Positions 1 to 6,100 are shown, counted from the stretch's first letter. The stretch is 6,103 bases of DNA from an uncultured Ruminococcus sp. (GCA_900551005.1 URUL01000105.1:1-6103), one strand, 5' to 3'. Notes: generated from the letters alone by a model not told the origin. Translations and numbers: made by a program.

Positions 1-1241
1 CCGAGGAAGGCGAAGATTACAAATACTTCTATCCTCCCTCGACTCTCGATACGGGCTATGATATCATTCCCTTCTGGGTCGCGCGAATGATCACGATGGG
101 TCTGGAATGCACCGGTAAGAAGCCATTCACAAACGTATTCATACACGGTCTTGTGCGCGATGCACAGGGCAGAAAAATGTCCAAATCTCTCGGAAACGGT
201 ATCGACCCGATGGAGATCATCGACAAATACGGCGCCGATGCTCTTCGTTTCGCGCTGATAACGGGCAATTCCCCCGGCAATGATATGCGCTTCTCCGATG
301 AGAAGATAGAGTCGGCGAGAAACTTCACGAACAAGATATGGAACGCTTCGCGTTTCGCTCAGATGAATATTCCCGAGAGCCTCACCGATACCGCGCTTCC
401 GCCCGAGAATGAGCTTCGCCTCGAGGACAAATGGATCCTCTCCTCACTCAATACGCTCATCGGCGATGTGACGGAAAATCTCGAAAAATATGAGCTCGGT
501 GTGGCGCTGGCAAAGCTCTATGAATTCATCTGGAGCGTTCTCTGCGACTGGTATATAGAGCTTATCAAGCCGCGTCTCTTCGACAAAGGCTCAAAAGATT
601 GCGAAAACGCATGCCGCGTTCTCGCCTATACCATCTCCCGTGCGATGGAGCTGCTTCATCCCTTCATGCCGTTCATCACGGAGACGATATGGCAGGCTCT
701 GCCACACGACGGCGAAAGCATCGTTATCACGAAATATCCAAAGAAGAGCGATGCTCTCAGCTTCACCGCCGAGGAAGAATCCATGGATCTCGTGATCACG
801 GCAATCCGCCAGATAAGAAACCGCCGTGCCGAGATGAACGTTCCTCCGTCCAAGAAGGCGAAAATGTATATCTGCTCCACGGCACCGGATGCTTTCTGCA
901 AAGAAACTTCCTATTTCTTTGAGAAGCTTGCAGGCGCCTCCGAGGTGGAATATCCCGCGGAATTTGCCGGCGAAGGCTGTGTTCAGATAATCTCCGATAA
1001 AGCGGTCATATACATTCCTCTCGCGGAAATGGTGGATTTCGAGAAGGAAACGGCGCGTCTGACCGCCGAGAAGGAAAAGCTCATCTCCGAGATAGAACGC
1101 ATAGACAAAAAGCTCGCAAATGAAGGCTTTGTTGCGAAAGCACCTGCCGCCGTTATCGAGGGCGAAAGAAAAAAGCGTGCCGGCTATGCCGACAAGCTCG
1201 CTTCCGTCGAAGCATCCATTCTGAAGTTCAGCAAAAAATAA
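1..1241 (+). CDS. valS: Valyl-tRNA synthetase, C-terminal 412 residues (5'-truncated by window edge)
   Basis: A class I aminoacyl-tRNA synthetase that charges tRNA-Val with valine in the cytoplasm. The reading frame is already open at the window edge: the first complete codon is at position 3 and the stop TAA is at 1239-1241. The visible part holds 412 residues, a little under half of a typical ValRS of about 880 residues, so the N-terminal HIGH motif and most of the editing domain lie upstream. The segment YPPSTLDTGYDIIPFWVARM and the KMSKS loop (174-188, in GRKMSKSLGNG) are typical of ValRS rather than IleRS or LeuRS. Next comes the helical anticodon-binding domain (e.g. NKIWNASRF, LHPFMPFITE). 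The last ~70 residues (EMVDFEKETARL onward, rich in K and E) form the C-terminal coiled-coil arm that contacts tRNA. The ATG at 87 is internal, not a start. The gene is followed by its own terminator. Confidence 0.97.
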   Translation, partial: EEGEDYKYFYPPSTLDTGYDIIPFWVARMITMGLECTGKKPFTNVFIHGLVRDAQGRKMSKSLGNGIDPMEIIDKYGADALRFALITGNSPGNDMRFSDEKIESARNFTNKIWNASRFAQMNIPESLTDTALPPENELRLEDKWILSSLNTLIGDVTENLEKYELGVALAKLYEFIWSVLCDWYIELIKPRLFDKGSKDCENACRVLAYTISRAMELLHPFMPFITETIWQALPHDGESIVITKYPKKSDALSFTAEEESMDLVITAIRQIRNRRAEMNVPPSKKAKMYICSTAPDAFCKETSYFFEKLAGASEVEYPAEFAGEGCVQIISDKAVIYIPLAEMVDFEKETARLTAEKEKLISEIERIDKKLANEGFVAKAPAAVIEGERKKRAGYADKLASVEASILKFSKK

Positions 1242-1290
1242 AAATAACAAAATTTCGAATCGACACGAGAATACGACTGCATTTGCATAT

Positions 1291-1330
1291 AAAAAACGGT
1301 ATACTCTTTTTCAAGAGGATGCCGTTTTTT
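1291..1330 (+). terminator. Intrinsic terminator after valS
   Basis: A near-perfect hairpin with A6 on the 5' side and T6 on the 3' side. CGGTAT (1297-1302) pairs with ATGCCG (1319-1324), with one T-G wobble. After one A-G mismatch, CTCTT (1304-1308) pairs with AAGAG (1313-1317) around the loop TTTC. The A/T flanks make it potentially active in both directions. It lies 50 bp after the valS stop and ends only 33 bp before the spoIIAA start codon. Confidence 0.88.
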
Positions 1331-1347
1331 GTTTTGGCAAAAAAGTC

Positions 1348-1355
1348 AAGGAGGG
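1348..1355 (+). promoter_or_regulatory. Ribosome binding site that fixes the spoIIAA TTG start
   Basis: AAGGAGGG at 1348-1355 is close to a full anti-16S match and lies 8 nt upstream of TTG at 1364. No comparable site precedes the in-frame ATG codons at 1283 or 1319, and both of those fall upstream of or inside the terminator hairpin. This site therefore favours the TTG start. Confidence 0.85.
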
Positions 1356-1363
1356 ATAAAATT

Positions 1364-1702
1364 TTGGAAAATCTGATACTCAGATACGAAAACGATGTGC
1401 TGACAGCAAAGCTCGCGGGCGAGCTCGACCATCATCTCGCCGCCGAAATACGCACAAAGATAGATGAAGAAATGATGGCAAAGCTGCCGAAAAAGCTGGT
1501 GCTGGAGCTTTCCGAAATAGAATTTATGGATAGCTCGGGGCTCGGACTGATTCTCGGCAGGTATACAAAGGCGCTGGAGATAGGCTGTCTTCTCATTCTT
1601 CGCAATCCCGGCAGAAGAATAAAGCGTCTCATCGAAATATCGGGCGTTGCATCAATGATACAGACAGAAGAAACAAAAACGGAGGAAAAGAAAAATGACT
1701 GA
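1364..1702 (+). CDS. spoIIAA: Anti-sigma F factor antagonist SpoIIAA (STAS domain)
   Basis: The anti-anti-sigma factor of the forespore switch. Unphosphorylated SpoIIAA binds SpoIIAB and releases SigF; SpoIIAB inactivates it by phosphorylating one serine. The 112-residue product is a single STAS domain, close to the ~117 residues usual for the family. The signature FMDSSGLGLILGRY is at residues 54-67. With the TTG start, the phosphoacceptor is Ser58 (second Ser of DSSG), the same number as in Bacillus subtilis SpoIIAA, which supports the start. GELDHH (residues 19-24) is another STAS hallmark. A longer ORF from ATG 1283 would add 27 residues translated through the valS terminator and is unlikely. 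The C-terminus is a short charged tail (TEETKTEEKKND) that overlaps the spoIIAB ribosome binding site. The stop overlaps the spoIIAB start by 8 nt, which suggests translational coupling. RsbV is the main alternative by sequence, but the adjacent sigma factor is SigF-like. Confidence 0.95.
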   Translation: MENLILRYENDVLTAKLAGELDHHLAAEIRTKIDEEMMAKLPKKLVLELSEIEFMDSSGLGLILGRYTKALEIGCLLILRNPGRRIKRLIEISGVASMIQTEETKTEEKKND

Positions 1703-2144
1703 AAAACCGGTAAATGAGCTGAAATGCACCTTTCTTTCGACATCGCAAAATGAGGCGCTCGCGAGGAATATAGTATCCGGATTTATATTGCCGATGGATC
1801 CGGATATAGACGAGCTTGCGGATATACGCTGCGCCGTGAGCGAGGCGGTGACAAACTGCGTTGTCCATGCCTATAAATACAGAACGGGTTACATCACGCT
1901 TTCGGCAAAATATTATGCGGACAGAACGCTTCGACTCGTTATCTCCGATAAGGGCTGCGGAATACCGGATGTGAAAAAAGCGCGCATGCCGTTATTTACG
2001 ACGGCACCCGATGAGGACAGATGCGGCATGGGCTTTTCCATAATGGAAAGCTTTGCCGATAAGCTGCTTGTTTCGTCCAAGATCGGCGCAGGCACAAAGG
2101 TCACTTTCATAAAGAAGCTCTCCGAAGCAAGCTACATAAAATAA
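1695..2144 (+). CDS. spoIIAB: Anti-sigma F factor / serine kinase SpoIIAB
   Basis: A GHKL-fold protein kinase and anti-sigma factor. It binds SigF with ATP to keep it inactive in the predivisional cell and phosphorylates SpoIIAA on Ser58. It is 149 residues long, about the family length (~146). Visible ATP-site motifs are the N box SEAVTNCVVHAY (residues 49-60, with E50 and N54), the G1 box SDKGCGIPD (84-92) and the G2 box GMGFSIM (111-117). PLFTT (99-103) in the ATP lid matches SpoIIAB closely. SQNEALAR (17-24) keeps the arginine that in B. subtilis (Arg20) contacts both SigF and SpoIIAA. GGAGG at 1681-1685, inside the end of spoIIAA, lies 9 nt before the ATG. The gene overlaps spoIIAA by 8 nt and is followed by sigF after 21 nt, so all three are one operon. 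The expected role is cytosolic. Confidence 0.96.
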   Translation: MTEKPVNELKCTFLSTSQNEALARNIVSGFILPMDPDIDELADIRCAVSEAVTNCVVHAYKYRTGYITLSAKYYADRTLRLVISDKGCGIPDVKKARMPLFTTAPDEDRCGMGFSIMESFADKLLVSSKIGAGTKVTFIKKLSEASYIK

Positions 2145-2165
2145 TCCGAAAAGGAGAGCTTTTTC

Positions 2166-2900
2166 ATGTGTGGAAAGCAAGAACAGGCGCGCGAGGACAA
2201 TGCAACGCTGATAGCGCTCGCACAAAGCGGAGACGAAGCAGCCATGGAACGTCTCATCTCGCAGAATATGGGGCTTGTAAAGAATATCGCAAAGCGGTTC
2301 ATCGGGAGAAATGCCGAGTTTGAAGATCTCGTTCAGATAGGCTCCATCGGCATGCTGAAAGCGGCAAAAAGCTTTGACGCTTCCTACGGCACCGTATTTT
2401 CGACATATGCCGTTCCGCTGATAATCGGAGAAATACGCCGCTTCCTGCGCGATGACGGCATCATCAAGGTCAGCCGCGATATCCGGAAGCGCGGCAGTGA
2501 AATCATGCGGGCAAAGGAAAAATTCATCTCCGAAAACGACCGCGAGCCGAAGATAAGCGAGCTTTCCGCCCTTTGCGGCATATCGCCCGAAGATATCGTT
2601 TATGCCTTGGATGCCGTATGCCCTGTCTATTCGCTTCAGGATACAATCGGAAACGATGACGACAGCGCCACGCTTGAGTCGGTAACACCGAGCGCAGACA
2701 ACGAGATAGAGCGCGCAACGGACAAGCTGGCGCTGAGAGAAGCTATCTCAAAGCTGGATGAGCAAAGCCGCAGTATCATCATGCTCAGATATTACCGTGA
2801 GCTCTCGCAACAGCAGACCGCACAGATATTGGGGCTGACTCAGGTCAAGGTCTCGCGTGAGGAAAAACGTATATTTGCACTTCTGCGAAAAGAATTATAG
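2166..2900 (+). CDS. sigF: RNA polymerase forespore sigma factor SigF
   Basis: A sigma-70 family factor that directs the first forespore-specific transcription after asymmetric septation. The 244 residues compare with ~255 in B. subtilis. Region 2 spans about residues 30-104 and includes DLVQIGSIGMLKA (54-66) and STYAVPLIIGEIRRF (79-93). The string RDDGIIKVSR (95-104) is the forespore SigF/SigG-type signature; SigB instead has a different VPR-type sequence here. Region 3 covers about 105-170. Region 4 lies near 190-244, with the helix-turn-helix at about 214-235 (SQQQTAQILGLTQVKVSREE). SigF is preferred over SigG because the gene directly follows spoIIAA-spoIIAB. AAGGAGA at 2151-2157 is 8 nt before the ATG. 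One oddity: residues 230-233 read SREE where SigF proteins usually have SRLE. A terminator follows four bases after the stop codon. Confidence 0.96.
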   Translation: MCGKQEQAREDNATLIALAQSGDEAAMERLISQNMGLVKNIAKRFIGRNAEFEDLVQIGSIGMLKAAKSFDASYGTVFSTYAVPLIIGEIRRFLRDDGIIKVSRDIRKRGSEIMRAKEKFISENDREPKISELSALCGISPEDIVYALDAVCPVYSLQDTIGNDDDSATLESVTPSADNEIERATDKLALREAISKLDEQSRSIIMLRYYRELSQQQTAQILGLTQVKVSREEKRIFALLRKEL

Positions 2901-2903
2901 GTG

Positions 2904-2941
2904 AAAAGTTCCGCACGGCTCTGCCTGTGCGGAGCTTTTTT
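2904..2941 (+). terminator. Intrinsic terminator of the spoIIA operon
   Basis: The core stem CCGCAC (2911-2916) pairs with GTGCGG (2927-2932). It extends outward through AAAAGTT (2904-2910) with AGCTTTT (2933-2939), with one T-G wobble. A run of six T follows at 2936-2941. It begins 4 nt after the sigF stop and separates the sporulation operon from the deoR unit. Confidence 0.9.
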
Positions 2942-3150
2942 CCGTCGGAGAAATATACATTATTATTTTATGGAAAAAGTACATTAAAATATAAAGTGAT
3001 CATCCACTCCGTTTTTGCATGAAAAAGCATTCGCATTCTGCTACACCACAAAATTTTTCACAAAAGCGCACCGCGCATTTTGTACAATGCGTAGAAATTC
3101 ATGGCGAAATATACAAATATTAAAAAGCAATTTTTCCGCATATTTTTTCG
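2942..3150. other. Gene-free AT-rich intergenic stretch between sigF and the deoR promoter
   Basis: No supported gene, tRNA or known riboswitch is visible here. It is clearly richer in A/T than the flanking genes. Local structure includes the inverted repeat CGCATT/AATGCG with a 6-nt spacer at 3074-3091, overlapping the palindrome TTGTACAA (3080-3087). The word ACATTAAAAT at 2981-2990 recurs at 3159-3168 in the deoR operator region. Three GCAT words cluster at about 3017-3036. A minus-strand open frame crosses the region but runs antisense through the deoR gene and looks like no known protein. Confidence 0.6.
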
Positions 3151-3182
3151 TGTTTTGAACATTAAAATGTTGACTTTTAACA
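3151..3182. promoter_or_regulatory. Putative repressor operator: alternating TGTT/AACA half-sites over the deoR promoter
   Basis: Four half-sites alternate in orientation: TGTT 3151-3154, AACA 3158-3161, TGTT 3168-3171 and AACA 3179-3182. They form TGTT-3-AACA (3151-3161), the perfect 6-2-6 inverted repeat AACATT-AA-AATGTT (3158-3171), and TGTTGA-CTT-TTAACA (3168-3182, one mismatch). The last two share bases with the -35 element at 3170-3175, so a bound repressor would block polymerase. The TGTT...AACA ends resemble the E. coli DeoR operator (TGTTAGAATTCTAACA). Binding by the adjacent DeoR-type protein is an inference. Confidence 0.5.
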
Positions 3183-3199
3183 ATATGATATGATATAAT
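3170..3199 (+). promoter_or_regulatory. Sigma-A-type promoter of the deoR-E2-lpd unit
   Basis: The -35 TTGACT is at 3170-3175 and the perfect -10 TATAAT is at 3194-3199, with an 18-nt spacer. Transcription would begin near 3206, giving a leader of about 33 nt. It is the only good promoter seen upstream of the regulator. Confidence 0.75.
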
Positions 3200-3238
3200 T
3201 TATATATTAATTTCATTATATTTAAGGGTGGTGAATAA

Positions 3239-4006
3239 ATGCCAAAAGACAGAAAGGAGCAGATCAAGGAAATACTGACGGAAAAGCCCTTTGTCTCCCT
3301 GCATGAGCTGGAAGCGAGGTTCCCCGAGGTCACAAGCATGACCCTGCGCCGCGATATAGCGTATCTCGAGAGCAAGGGCGAGCTCATCAAGGTCCGCGGA
3401 GGCGCACGCTCGATGAAATTTCTCACCTCATCCATGGAGGACGAATTCGGAAAACGTCTGCATGAATGTACCGAGGAAAAGGCGCGTATCGCTCTCGCAG
3501 CACTCGATTTCATAGAGCCGAACCGTTCCATTTTCATAGATTCCGGAACAACGGCGCTGGCTCTCGCATCCGTCATGCCGGACCAGCATATCACATTTAC
3601 CACATCGGGGCCGCATGTTGCCATCGAGCTTGCGAAAAACAGAAAAAACATCGTCAATCTCGTGGGCGGCATGATCAATCATGACAATTTTTCCGTATCG
3701 GGCATGCAGGCGCTCAAGTATGTTTCGGAGATCAATATAGATATCGCTTTCATCGTTCCTTCTTGCGTTTCGGTCGGAAGCGGATTTACCTGCGGGAACT
3801 ATTCCGAATGTGAAATGAAGAAATTCATACTCTCCAAGGCTGTGCGCAAGATCATGCTTATGGACAGTACCAAGCTCGGAAAAAGCCTGCCTTATACATT
3901 CTGTACCGCCGAGGATATAGATGTGCTCATCACGGACAAGGCACTTCCGCACGATCTTTCGGAAAAGCTCAAAGAAAACAAAGTCAAAATAATAATAGCA
4001 AAATAA
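3239..4006 (+). CDS. DeoR/GlpR-family transcriptional regulator
   Basis: A probable repressor with an N-terminal DNA-binding domain and a C-terminal sugar-phosphate-type sensor domain. The 255 residues match the family length of ~250. Residues 1-56 form the winged helix-turn-helix, with VTSMTLRRDIAYLESKGEL (31-49) as recognition region and KVRGGA (51-56) as the wing. The DeoR C-terminal domain spans about 77-235: IDSGTTALALA (100-110), LVGGMI (141-146), GSGFTC (180-185), EMKK (192-195) and MDSTKLGK (208-215), which are the conserved phosphate/ligand-site segments. The ATG is preceded by a GGTGGTGA site (3227-3234), and an in-frame TAA sits immediately upstream (3236-3238), so this start is firm. 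The E2 gene follows after 43 nt with no terminator, so it probably regulates itself and the E2/E3 genes. Family members usually respond to phosphorylated sugars; the ligand here is unknown. Confidence 0.92.
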   Translation: MPKDRKEQIKEILTEKPFVSLHELEARFPEVTSMTLRRDIAYLESKGELIKVRGGARSMKFLTSSMEDEFGKRLHECTEEKARIALAALDFIEPNRSIFIDSGTTALALASVMPDQHITFTTSGPHVAIELAKNRKNIVNLVGGMINHDNFSVSGMQALKYVSEINIDIAFIVPSCVSVGSGFTCGNYSECEMKKFILSKAVRKIMLMDSTKLGKSLPYTFCTAEDIDVLITDKALPHDLSEKLKENKVKIIIAK

Positions 4007-4049
4007 AAAAACAATACGGCGGAAAACCCGTCGGGAATGGAGTTTTAAT

Positions 4050-5369
4050 ATGGCAAATGCCGTCATTATGCCCCGTCAGGGGCAAAGCGTGGAAAGCTGT
4101 ATCATCACCGCTTGGCATAAGAAAGCCGGCGACAAAGTCGCCGTCGGTGATGTACTCTTCTCCTATGAAACAGATAAATCGGCTTTCGATGAGAAATCCG
4201 AGGTGGAAGGAACTCTCTTAAAGGTCCTTTTTGCAGAGGGCGATGACGTTCCCTGCCTCGAAACCGTTTGCTACATCGGAAACGAGGGCGAAACGGTAGC
4301 GGACGAGGTCAAAGCATCCTCCGAGGCAAAGGCGGAGGAACAATCCGAAGCGAAGCCGGATCCGGCAGAAGCAAAGCCTTCCGCAAGCATTTCTGTCCCC
4401 GAGAGAACGGAGGGAGAGCGCGTAAAGATTTCGCCCCGAGCAAAGAATCTCGCACTGAAAACAGGCGCCGACCTTTCTCACGCAGGTGCAACGGGACCGA
4501 ACGGAAGAATCATCGAGCGCGATGTCGTCGCCGCTCTCGATGCGGGCTATACCGTACCGACAGCAAAGGTTGAGGACTTCCTCGCAGGAAAATTCAAAGC
4601 AGAAGAAAAAGCCGCTCCCGCAGAGGCTCCCGCAGCAGCTGCATCGGCACAGACCGCAGCTCCCGTATCCGAAGCCGAATACGAGGATGTAAAGCTCCCG
4701 CAGATACGCAAGGTCATCGCACGCTCCATGCAGGCTTCCCTTCAGGAATGTGCTCAGCTTACGCTCAATGCTTCCTTCGATGCGACACAGATCATGGCTT
4801 TCCGCGCCGCTATGAAAGCAAACGGCGAAGCCATGGGCATGGGCAATATCACGATCAACGATATGATCCTCTTTGCCGTCGCGAAAACGCTTCCCGCGCA
4901 CAAGAGCCTCAATGCTCATTTTCTCGGTGAAAATATGCGTTTCTTCAAAAACGTCAATCTCGGTATCGCCGTTGATACGGAGCGTGGTCTTATGGTTCCT
5001 ACCGTTGCCGCCGCAGAAAAGCTCTCGCTTTCCGAGCTTGCAAAGGCTTCCAAGGCAGTTATAACAGAAGCGCAGAGCGGTACCATCAGTCCCGATAAGC
5101 TCAAGGGCGCTTCCTTTACAGTAAGCAATCTCGGCGCTATGGGTATAGAGAGCTTCACGCCCGTCATCAATCCGCCGCAGACAGGTATACTCGGCGTTTG
5201 CTCGCTTACCAAGCGCGTAAAGGAAGTAAACGGCGCTCCCGTATTCTATCCCTGCATACCGCTCTCGCTCACATTTGACCACAGAGCGCTCGACGGTGCT
5301 CCCGCCGCAAGATTCTTGAAGGAGCTCTGCACAAATCTCGAGAATTTCAATCTTCTCCTTGCAAAATAA
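4050..5369 (+). CDS. Lipoyl-dependent 2-oxo acid dehydrogenase E2 (dihydrolipoamide acyltransferase)
   Basis: The E2 core of a pyruvate-, acetoin- or related 2-oxo acid dehydrogenase complex. It moves an acyl group from the E1 active site via a swinging lipoyl arm to CoA. Three domains are seen in 439 residues: a single lipoyl domain (1-77) with the lipoyl-lysine at K43 in YETDKSAF; a charged linker; a peripheral subunit-binding domain (about 126-162, from KISPRAKNLA to DVVAALD) that docks E1 or E3; an Ala/Pro/Glu-rich linker (about 165-212); and the catalytic domain (about 213-439). The latter carries SFTVSNLGAMG and the active-site motif FDHRALDG with H411 and D415. It is intact and of normal length. 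GGAG at 4039-4042 lies 7 nt before the ATG. E3 follows 77 nt downstream, but no E1 gene precedes it, so the acyl substrate is undetermined. aceF/pdhC or acoC would be guesses. Confidence 0.94.
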   Translation: MANAVIMPRQGQSVESCIITAWHKKAGDKVAVGDVLFSYETDKSAFDEKSEVEGTLLKVLFAEGDDVPCLETVCYIGNEGETVADEVKASSEAKAEEQSEAKPDPAEAKPSASISVPERTEGERVKISPRAKNLALKTGADLSHAGATGPNGRIIERDVVAALDAGYTVPTAKVEDFLAGKFKAEEKAAPAEAPAAAASAQTAAPVSEAEYEDVKLPQIRKVIARSMQASLQECAQLTLNASFDATQIMAFRAAMKANGEAMGMGNITINDMILFAVAKTLPAHKSLNAHFLGENMRFFKNVNLGIAVDTERGLMVPTVAAAEKLSLSELAKASKAVITEAQSGTISPDKLKGASFTVSNLGAMGIESFTPVINPPQTGILGVCSLTKRVKEVNGAPVFYPCIPLSLTFDHRALDGAPAARFLKELCTNLENFNLLLAK

Positions 5370-5375
5370 AACGGC

Positions 5376-5433
5376 GCGGCAAAACTCTCACAACGGCGGG
5401 AGCATCTGCCGCAAAATATAAAAGCCGTTGAGA
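5376..5433 (+). other. Intercistronic RNA structure(s) between the E2 and E3 genes
   Basis: Two mutually exclusive folds are possible. Fold A: GCGGCA (5376-5381) pairs with TGCCGC (5407-5412), and CTCTC (5385-5389) pairs with GGGAG (5398-5402), around an 8-nt loop. Fold B: TCTCA (5386-5390) pairs with TGAGA (5429-5433), and ACGGC (5393-5397) pairs with GCCGT (5424-5428); it ends one base before the ribosome binding site AAGGAAG (5435-5441). Fold A is followed by AAAATATAAAA, not a T run, so it is not a classical terminator. A role in mRNA stability or in tuning E3 translation is inferred. Confidence 0.4.
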
Positions 5434-5446
5434 AAAGGAAGTAATC

Positions 5447-6100
5447 ATGTACGATCTTATTGTACTCGGCGGAGGTCCCGCAGGCTATAATGCCGCGGAA
5501 AGAGCCGCTCACGCCGGAATGAAAACGCTCGTTCTCGAAGGACGTGCGCTCGGCGGCGTCTGCCTGAACGAGGGGTGTGTTCCGACGAAAACACTGCTCT
5601 ACAGCGCCAAGATATTCGACTATGCCAAGCACGGTGCCGACTACGGTGTAAAAACGGAAAATGCCTCCATAGACCACGGCTTTGTCGTGTCAAGAAAAGA
5701 CAAGGTCGTGAAAACGCTCGTTTCCGGCATTCAGATGAAGCTGAAAAAAGCAGGTGTGGATGTCATTCCCGAATACGGAAAAATCGCCGGCAGAACAGAG
5801 GGCGGCTTTGCCGTAGAGGCGGCAGGAAAACGCTATGAGGGCGCAAAGCTGCTTGTCTGCACGGGTTCATATGCCTTTGTTCCTCCGATTCCCGGGTTGA
5901 AAGAAGCAATCGCCTCCGGCTTTGCCATGACAAACCGTGAGATTCTCGACATGAAGGAAGCTCCCGCTTCTCTCGTCGTCATCGGCGGCGGTGTCATCGG
6001 CTTGGAAATGGCCTCGTATATCAAATACATATGCACGAAAGTGACCATCATCGAGATGCTCGATCATATAGCGGGCCATACCGACAGTGAAATTTCATAA
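5447..6100 (+). CDS. lpdA: Dihydrolipoyl dehydrogenase (E3), N-terminal 217 residues ending at a premature stop
   Basis: A flavoprotein that reoxidises the dihydrolipoyl arm of E2 and passes electrons to NAD+. Visible are the FAD-binding motif GGGPAG (8-13), the redox disulfide GGVCLNEGCVPTK (C39 and C44), the segment LLVCTGS (135-141), and the NAD-binding motif GGGVIG (180-185) with acidic E203 at the end of the second strand. Family members are about 450-470 residues; this frame stops at TAA (6098-6100) after TDSEIS. In homologues this spot typically reads ISK, i.e. a lysine codon AAA where TAA stands. The rest of the NAD domain, the central domain and the dimerisation domain with its catalytic His-Glu pair are missing, so the encoded product could not act as E3. 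The stop lies 3 nt from the window end, so an error at a sequence edge is as likely as a real pseudogene. AAGGAAG (5435-5441) precedes the ATG. Identity is firm; the state of the gene is not. Confidence 0.88.
   Translation: MYDLIVLGGGPAGYNAAERAAHAGMKTLVLEGRALGGVCLNEGCVPTKTLLYSAKIFDYAKHGADYGVKTENASIDHGFVVSRKDKVVKTLVSGIQMKLKKAGVDVIPEYGKIAGRTEGGFAVEAAGKRYEGAKLLVCTGSYAFVPPIPGLKEAIASGFAMTNREILDMKEAPASLVVIGGGVIGLEMASYIKYICTKVTIIEMLDHIAGHTDSEIS

Noticed and set aside
591..1250. Minus-strand open frame of 219 codons over the valS 3' end
   Set aside because: Antisense shadow of a clearly conserved gene, with no family resemblance and no ribosome binding site noted.
1334..1362. Promoter-like pair TTGGCA (1334-1339), 17 nt, TAAAAT (1357-1362) just before spoIIAA
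   Set aside because: It scores well by eye, but transcription would start near 1369, after both the ribosome binding site and the start codon, so it could not produce this protein from the TTG. Probably coincidental.
1283..1363. An upstream in-frame ATG (1283) giving a longer SpoIIAA with 27 extra residues
   Set aside because: The extension is translated through the valS terminator hairpin, has no ribosome binding site, and would shift the phosphoserine away from position 58. The TTG at 1364 has an excellent site 8 nt upstream.
1364..2900. The three-gene set as rsbV-rsbW-sigB (general stress response) instead of spoIIAA-spoIIAB-sigF
   Set aside because: The gene order is the same, but the sigma factor carries the forespore-type AVPLIIGEIRRF and RDDGIIKVSR strings, and the kinase has SpoIIAB-like SQNEALAR and PLFTT segments.
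2981..3168. 10-bp direct repeat ACATTAAAAT (2981-2990 and 3159-3168)
   Set aside because: Short and composed almost only of A and T in an AT-rich gap, so chance is sufficient. Only the second copy is part of a more structured site.
3058..3678. Minus-strand open frame reaching from deoR into the intergenic region
   Set aside because: Most of it is antisense to the DeoR-family gene, and its intergenic end is low-complexity AT-rich sequence without domain features.
4218..5282. Long open frame (354 codons) on the minus strand
   Set aside because: It lies entirely antisense to the E2 gene, is rich in Cys and Arg with no recognisable domain, and is explained by the codon bias of the opposite strand.
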